A DNA stretch of 64,000 nucleotides from positions 62,001 through 126,000 of the forward strand of contig CAAGJO010000019.1 of assembly GCA_900770285.1 (NCBI GenBank), read 5' to 3'. Shown one piece after another: positions 60,446 to 64,000 of this stretch. A model generated the notes under the pieces. It saw only the letters and a program-made list of their open reading frames with translations. It had not been told where the DNA came from and searched no databases. Numbering within the stretch: position 1 is the first letter of the stretch; the number at the start of each line of letters is the position of its first letter. This stretch comes from Oscillospiraceae bacterium (lineage in GTDB: Bacteria; Bacillota; Clostridia; Oscillospirales; Ruminococcaceae). A program made the position numbers and the translations under genes.

Positions 60446-63400
60446 TTATGAGGCAACTGTTTTTACAACTTCAATCTTATAAAGATTTATATACTCATTT
60501 GCAGAAATTCCTGCATAGTAAGTACCAGTTGAACCAAATTCACTTCCCTTTACTGTAATTGTAGCAGGTGAAGTTTTAAGTGAACTCCAGTTCTGTTCAG
60601 AAATACTTGTTGATTTAACGGTATTTCCATAAGTATTATTTACATAAACCTTCGGTGAATTCTGTCCCTTTGCATAAATCTTAATTGTATATGTGGCATT
60701 ACTGCTTACATCGTCAACCTGGAATGGGAGTCCCAATTTAAGATATCCGCAGTAGCCGTATGCATTGTTAATGAAATCGCCGTCAACTCTTACATTGGAG
60801 CTGTTTCCGGAGAAATATTTGATTGAGGAGTTAAGTCCTCCGTCTACAATGCCATATACTGTAGTTGTTGTCTGAGTAGTTGTTCCGCTGCTGTCATTAT
60901 CGCTGTTGCTTGACGAATCAATCTTTGCAACGTCACCATCATTAGCATATGTAACTTCCAGTGACTCAATGGACTGATTTGTTACTCCTGCATAGTATAC
61001 TCCTGTTGGAGAACCTGCCGGGATTGTAAATGTATATGAACCAGACGTCTCAATATAATAAGTCTTTGTTGCATCACTGAAATCCGAAGTTGTCTTAGAA
61101 CCTAAGAAACCGCTGAGATTTGCTGATGACGGTGTAAATACATTTACCCAGCCTGTGCCTGAATAATTCATCTTAACTGTAATATCATTATCAGTATTCT
61201 TTACGTTTACAGGAATTGCAACCTGATTACCGTTATCTGAATATGTTGTATCTGCATAATCAGAAGCGCTGATAGTCAGTGTCTTGCCTGTAACAACAGG
61301 TGTATCAGAAAGTTTAAACTTTCCGTCAAGATAAGATATACGGTTAATTATCCAAGTCTTAAGGCTTGAAACCTGTGAATCATATGTTGAACCTAAAGCT
61401 GTACCAACATCACCATAATACTGCTCATATCCGCCGCCGTACCATGGATATGTTTTGGTAAGAATAGTACTCCACTTATTAAACTGTCTGTCTACAGACT
61501 GTGAATACTTAGACTTAAATGTGCTGATCGTATTTAATGCAATTGTTTTTGGATCTGTTGCTTCATTTGCCCTTAGTTCATTCCATCTTGCCGAAACCTT
61601 TTCCTTAAACCAATCATTATTATACAGCCATTTGAACCATTCATTTACATTGCTGTCGCCGCTGTCAATAAACAATCCGTTTGGATCCTGTACACGTGTA
61701 TCATTTCCAAATGCACGGTCAAAATCCCAAGGTGGGTTAAATACCAGTTTCTGTCCTGCTTCCTTATTGATATAGAAACTTGAACCGCCCACGTCTGCAT
61801 TCTTTACAAATTCCTGAAGAATAAACATATCTACTGCTGAATCAACATCAATAAGGCTTTCAATCTTAGTTCTGTCACCATTCTTGATAGCACTGCTGAC
61901 GCTTTCAACATAAGACTTTATTGCTTTGATACAAGTGTTATAATTCTGGTCTGTAAGATTATCATCATCCACAAATCCGTTTTTAACAGTAAACTTCTGA
62001 TTAAGTACATCATCTGTGAAAATGTAATCTTCATTTGCATCTGCAAGGTCATCCCACTCTGCCAAGAAACCAAATTCGTCCAGATTGGTTGTTGGTGTTG
62101 CAGGCTCTGTTGCCTGAACACGTCCTTTATTAGCTTCTGACTGTTCAACTACCAGGTATACACCCATATATTCACCATTGAGATAAAATTCAACAGGCTG
62201 AGTTGAAGATGTAAATGGAATATTTGTGAGAGATGTTCTTGCCCAATCGAGAGCAATATTATTTCTCAACAATGTTCTGTCAATGTGGTTTGCAAGAAGA
62301 ACCCACTTTTTGTTTTTTGCCTGACCATTATTAAACAGGTTTACCTTACTGTCAAACTTAAGCTGGAAAGGACGTTTTTCCAGATTCCATGTTGAATTTC
62401 CTCTTCCCTTGATAGTTACTGATGTACTGTCAAGAGTAAAATCAGAATTTGCGATAGTTATTGTAGATTTAGAATAGCTTGTATCCTTAGATGCACTATC
62501 CGGAAAAGCTTCCTTATAACTGCCGTTATTCTTTGAAGTTACAACTGAAATAACAGGCATATTATATGAAACATAGTCAAATCTGGCATAAACATCGCTG
62601 CTGCCCAATGTATAGGTTGTTGATGATGAAACAAGATTTGTGCATGCCTCATCTGAATACCAGCCTGCAAATCTGTAATCACGGGTCTTTTCAACACTTG
62701 CTGTCAAAGTATTTCCGTTCTGACTAACTGTACAGCCTGCATTATAAGGCTTTATAACCTTATATGTTCCAACCTTTTCAGCCTCTGAACTGCTGTCTGT
62801 TTTACTGGAACTATCAACTGCGCTTGAACTGTCTGTTGTGCTTGAGCTGTCTGCAACACTTGAACTGTCTACAGCACTTGAGCTTACATCGCCGGCAATC
62901 TTTGAAACAGCGTCGTCATTTACATAAGTAATAACAACAGACTCAATTGCCTGATTAGTAACTCCGACATAGTATCTGCCAATTGCTGAGCCTTTATTGA
63001 TAGTAAAAGTATATGCACCATACTGTTCAGTGTAATACTTCTGGGTCGTTTCTGAGAAAGCGTCTGTCTTGCCCTCAGATCCTGACATTCCGCTGATTGA
63101 AGCTCCATCAGGTGTAAATGTGTTTACCCAGCCTTTTCCAGAATAATTTACCTTAACGCTTATGTCGTTTGAAGTATCATTTACCATAAACGGAATGGCA
63201 ACGTTATCTCCATTATCTGAATATTTATACTGAGAATAGTCAGATGCGTTAAGCGTCATACTCTGAGTTACAATAGGGTCAACATTTCCTCCTACCTTAG
63301 TAAATACCACCTTAGTGAATTTACCGTCCTGCACGCCAAGGTTCAATGTATTTGAACCGCTGTTAAGTTCTACGTCCGTCTTTTTTGTAGCAGAATTATA

Positions 63401-63697
63401 CCAGTTGGTAGTCCATCTGCCTTCGCTTAAATCACCGCCAAGATAAGTACCGTTTACACCGATCTTGAACCATGAATTTCCGCCACCGGCATAGCCAACT
63501 TCCATTTCATACGTTCCGCTGTCTGATACTGAAAAAGAATATGCTCTTTCACCCCAGCCGCTGTTCTGATACCGACTTCCGTTCAATACATCAACAGAGT
63601 CATCCGCAGAAACAAAAGAAGCTGTTGACGGCAACAATGTTGCTGCCATAGCTAAAGCTGACACAATGCTAATTATACGTTTCTTTAAACTGTGCAT
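60446..63697 (-). CDS. Large secreted CotH kinase-like protein with beta-sandwich modules and Ser-rich linkers
   Basis: 1083 residues. Signal peptide 1-31. A CBM-like jelly roll (33-137) with GGGNSWFKIGVNGTYLGG; module B (144-262) with YSDNGDNVAIPF and YYVGVTNQAIESV; a DSSS-rich linker (270-307); a bacterial-repeat-like segment (308-375, ending VYARFDYVSY); the CotH domain (about 380-800) with KGRGNSTWNLEKRPFQLKF, EYMGVYLVVEQ and PPWDFDRAFGN; a second module B (about 803-925), very like the first; a second Ser/Thr linker; and a C-terminal CBM-like domain. CotH domains are protein kinase-like; in gut anaerobes they occur in large surface proteins. No dockerin or sortase motif. Ribosome site AAGGAGG. 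Confidence 0.85.
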   Translation of the reverse strand: MHSLKKRIISIVSALAMAATLLPSTASFVSADDSVDVLNGSRYQNSGWGERAYSFSVSDSGTYEMEVGYAGGGNSWFKIGVNGTYLGGDLSEGRWTTNWYNSATKKTDVELNSGSNTLNLGVQDGKFTKVVFTKVGGNVDPIVTQSMTLNASDYSQYKYSDNGDNVAIPFMVNDTSNDISVKVNYSGKGWVNTFTPDGASISGMSGSEGKTDAFSETTQKYYTEQYGAYTFTINKGSAIGRYYVGVTNQAIESVVITYVNDDAVSKIAGDVSSSAVDSSSVADSSSTTDSSSAVDSSSKTDSSSEAEKVGTYKVIKPYNAGCTVSQNGNTLTASVEKTRDYRFAGWYSDEACTNLVSSSTTYTLGSSDVYARFDYVSYNMPVISVVTSKNNGSYKEAFPDSASKDTSYSKSTITIANSDFTLDSTSVTIKGRGNSTWNLEKRPFQLKFDSKVNLFNNGQAKNKKWVLLANHIDRTLLRNNIALDWARTSLTNIPFTSSTQPVEFYLNGEYMGVYLVVEQSEANKGRVQATEPATPTTNLDEFGFLAEWDDLADANEDYIFTDDVLNQKFTVKNGFVDDDNLTDQNYNTCIKAIKSYVESVSSAIKNGDRTKIESLIDVDSAVDMFILQEFVKNADVGGSSFYINKEAGQKLVFNPPWDFDRAFGNDTRVQDPNGLFIDSGDSNVNEWFKWLYNNDWFKEKVSARWNELRANEATDPKTIALNTISTFKSKYSQSVDRQFNKWSTILTKTYPWYGGGYEQYYGDVGTALGSTYDSQVSSLKTWIINRISYLDGKFKLSDTPVVTGKTLTISASDYADTTYSDNGNQVAIPVNVKNTDNDITVKMNYSGTGWVNVFTPSSANLSGFLGSKTTSDFSDATKTYYIETSGSYTFTIPAGSPTGVYYAGVTNQSIESLEVTYANDGDVAKIDSSSNSDNDSSGTTTQTTTTVYGIVDGGLNSSIKYFSGNSSNVRVDGDFINNAYGYCGYLKLGLPFQVDDVSSNATYTIKIYAKGQNSPKVYVNNTYGNTVKSTSISEQNWSSLKTSPATITVKGSEFGSTGTYYAGISANEYINLYKIEVVKTVAS

Positions 63698-63727
63698 TTT
63701 TTCTACCTCCTTATAATTTATAATCTA

Positions 63728-63756
63728 ATCATACCATTAAATCAGTGACTTTTCAA
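63728..63756 (-). promoter_or_regulatory. Promoter of CotH gene
   Basis: Minus strand: TTGAAA (63756-63751), 17-base spacer, TATGAT (63733-63728), about 30 bases before the ATG. Confidence 0.65.
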
Positions 63757-63921
63757 GTAAATAATTAACAATTTGGAAATAAAAATCACGATTTTTAGTT
63801 TAATTTTTTGTAAGTATTGCACATTTTAAATAAACATTTAACATTCTTTAGTGATATATTCCAAATCAAAGTTGGATTAGTAAATATATTCCGTGAAATC
63901 ATTTTATGATTTTACAAGATA
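63757..63921. other. AT-rich spacer upstream of CotH gene
   Basis: No ORF. ATATATTCC occurs twice (63855-63863 and 63884-63892), and a 7-bp hairpin AAATCAT/ATGATTT lies near 63897-63913. These could be regulatory sites, but nothing is recognised. Confidence 0.4.
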
Positions 63922-63958
63922 TAACAAAAGCTCCTGAGAGCATAAAACTCTCAGGAGC
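63922..63958 (-). terminator. Terminator of the gene entering from the right edge
   Basis: GCTCCTGAGAG (63930-63940) pairs perfectly with CTCTCAGGAGC (63948-63958). U-rich run on the minus strand. Confidence 0.85.
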
Positions 63959-63977
63959 AAATAGTCTTATTTTATAA

Positions 63978-64000
63978 TTACTGCTGTTCAGCTTTCTTAG
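63978..64000 (-). CDS. C-terminal end of an unidentified minus-strand gene
   Basis: One minus-strand frame gives KKAEQQ then TAA (63980-63978), 20 bases before the terminator at 63958. Too short to identify. The terminator position and polar C-terminal composition support a gene end here. Confidence 0.4.

Noticed and set aside
62759..62890. Short regular repeats in the CotH gene as a repeat array or CRISPR
   Set aside because: They are in-frame codons for the DSSS linker, not spaced direct repeats.

Overview
The window is AT-rich, gene-dense, low-GC Gram-positive (Firmicutes) chromosome. The spoIIAA-spoIIAB-sigF cassette marks an endospore-former lineage. A cytidylate kinase-PlsC fusion next to an IspH-S1 fusion, the GGGtGRT/NifU-like pair, the tepA-ylzJ-(uppP)-ftsK order and a large CotH-type secreted protein with Ser-rich linkers together point to an anaerobic gut clostridium of the Oscillospiraceae, Ruminococcus-like. 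That placement is inference from gene content only. I recognise no rRNA, tRNA, insertion sequence, prophage or CRISPR array.

Layout. 1-2477: truncated secreted sugar-binding ABC protein with carbohydrate-binding-like modules. 3-6 kb: spoIIA operon, then glycyl-tRNA synthetase. 6-12 kb (minus): ychF, a PLP aminotransferase, a GNAT acetyltransferase, an RsmB-type rRNA methyltransferase, and the GGGtGRT/NifU-like Fe-S pair. 12-18.5 kb (plus): one tetrapyrrole operon hemA-sirC-hemC-cobA-hemD-hemB-hemL from glutamyl-tRNA to uroporphyrinogen III and sirohaem. 18.6-38.6 kb (almost all minus): lipoprotein, hemW, lepA, THUMP methyltransferase, class A PBP, ispH-S1, cmk-plsC, ybaK, a flavoprotein, an RpiR regulator, an MBL hydrolase with DUF3006, ftsK/spoIIIE, uppP, a ylzJ-like mini-gene and tepA. 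38.9-42.5 kb (plus): aconitase and NADP-isocitrate dehydrogenase with a small hydrophobic-peptide/antisense-RNA module between them. 42.6-56 kb: fakA-yloU, an epimerase, dtd, a WG-repeat lipoprotein, gpsA-plsY-der-DUF512, yceD-rpmF, pgi, a degenerate D,D-carboxypeptidase and an HPr-like protein. 56.5-60.4 kb (plus): mtaB, SDR, rsmD, coaD and a coiled-coil protein. 60.4-63.7 kb (minus): the CotH protein.

Most of this is housekeeping, but several loci deserve attention. (1) 40871-41192 looks like an undescribed type I toxin-antitoxin locus: a perfect promoter, a structured leader, a 24-residue hydrophobic ORF, a two-way terminator, and an opposing promoter for an antisense RNA of about 100 nt. 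(2) cobA and hemD, usually fused in related bacteria, are joined here by a canonical A_AAA_AAC slippery heptamer exactly where a -1 shift would fuse them. (3) A DacA-family protein has lost all three active-site motifs. (4) An HPr-like protein keeps the regulatory serine but has lost the catalytic histidine. (5) Two small genes are easily missed: a 39-residue YlzJ-like ORF, and a possible interrupted ORF overlapping the cmk start.
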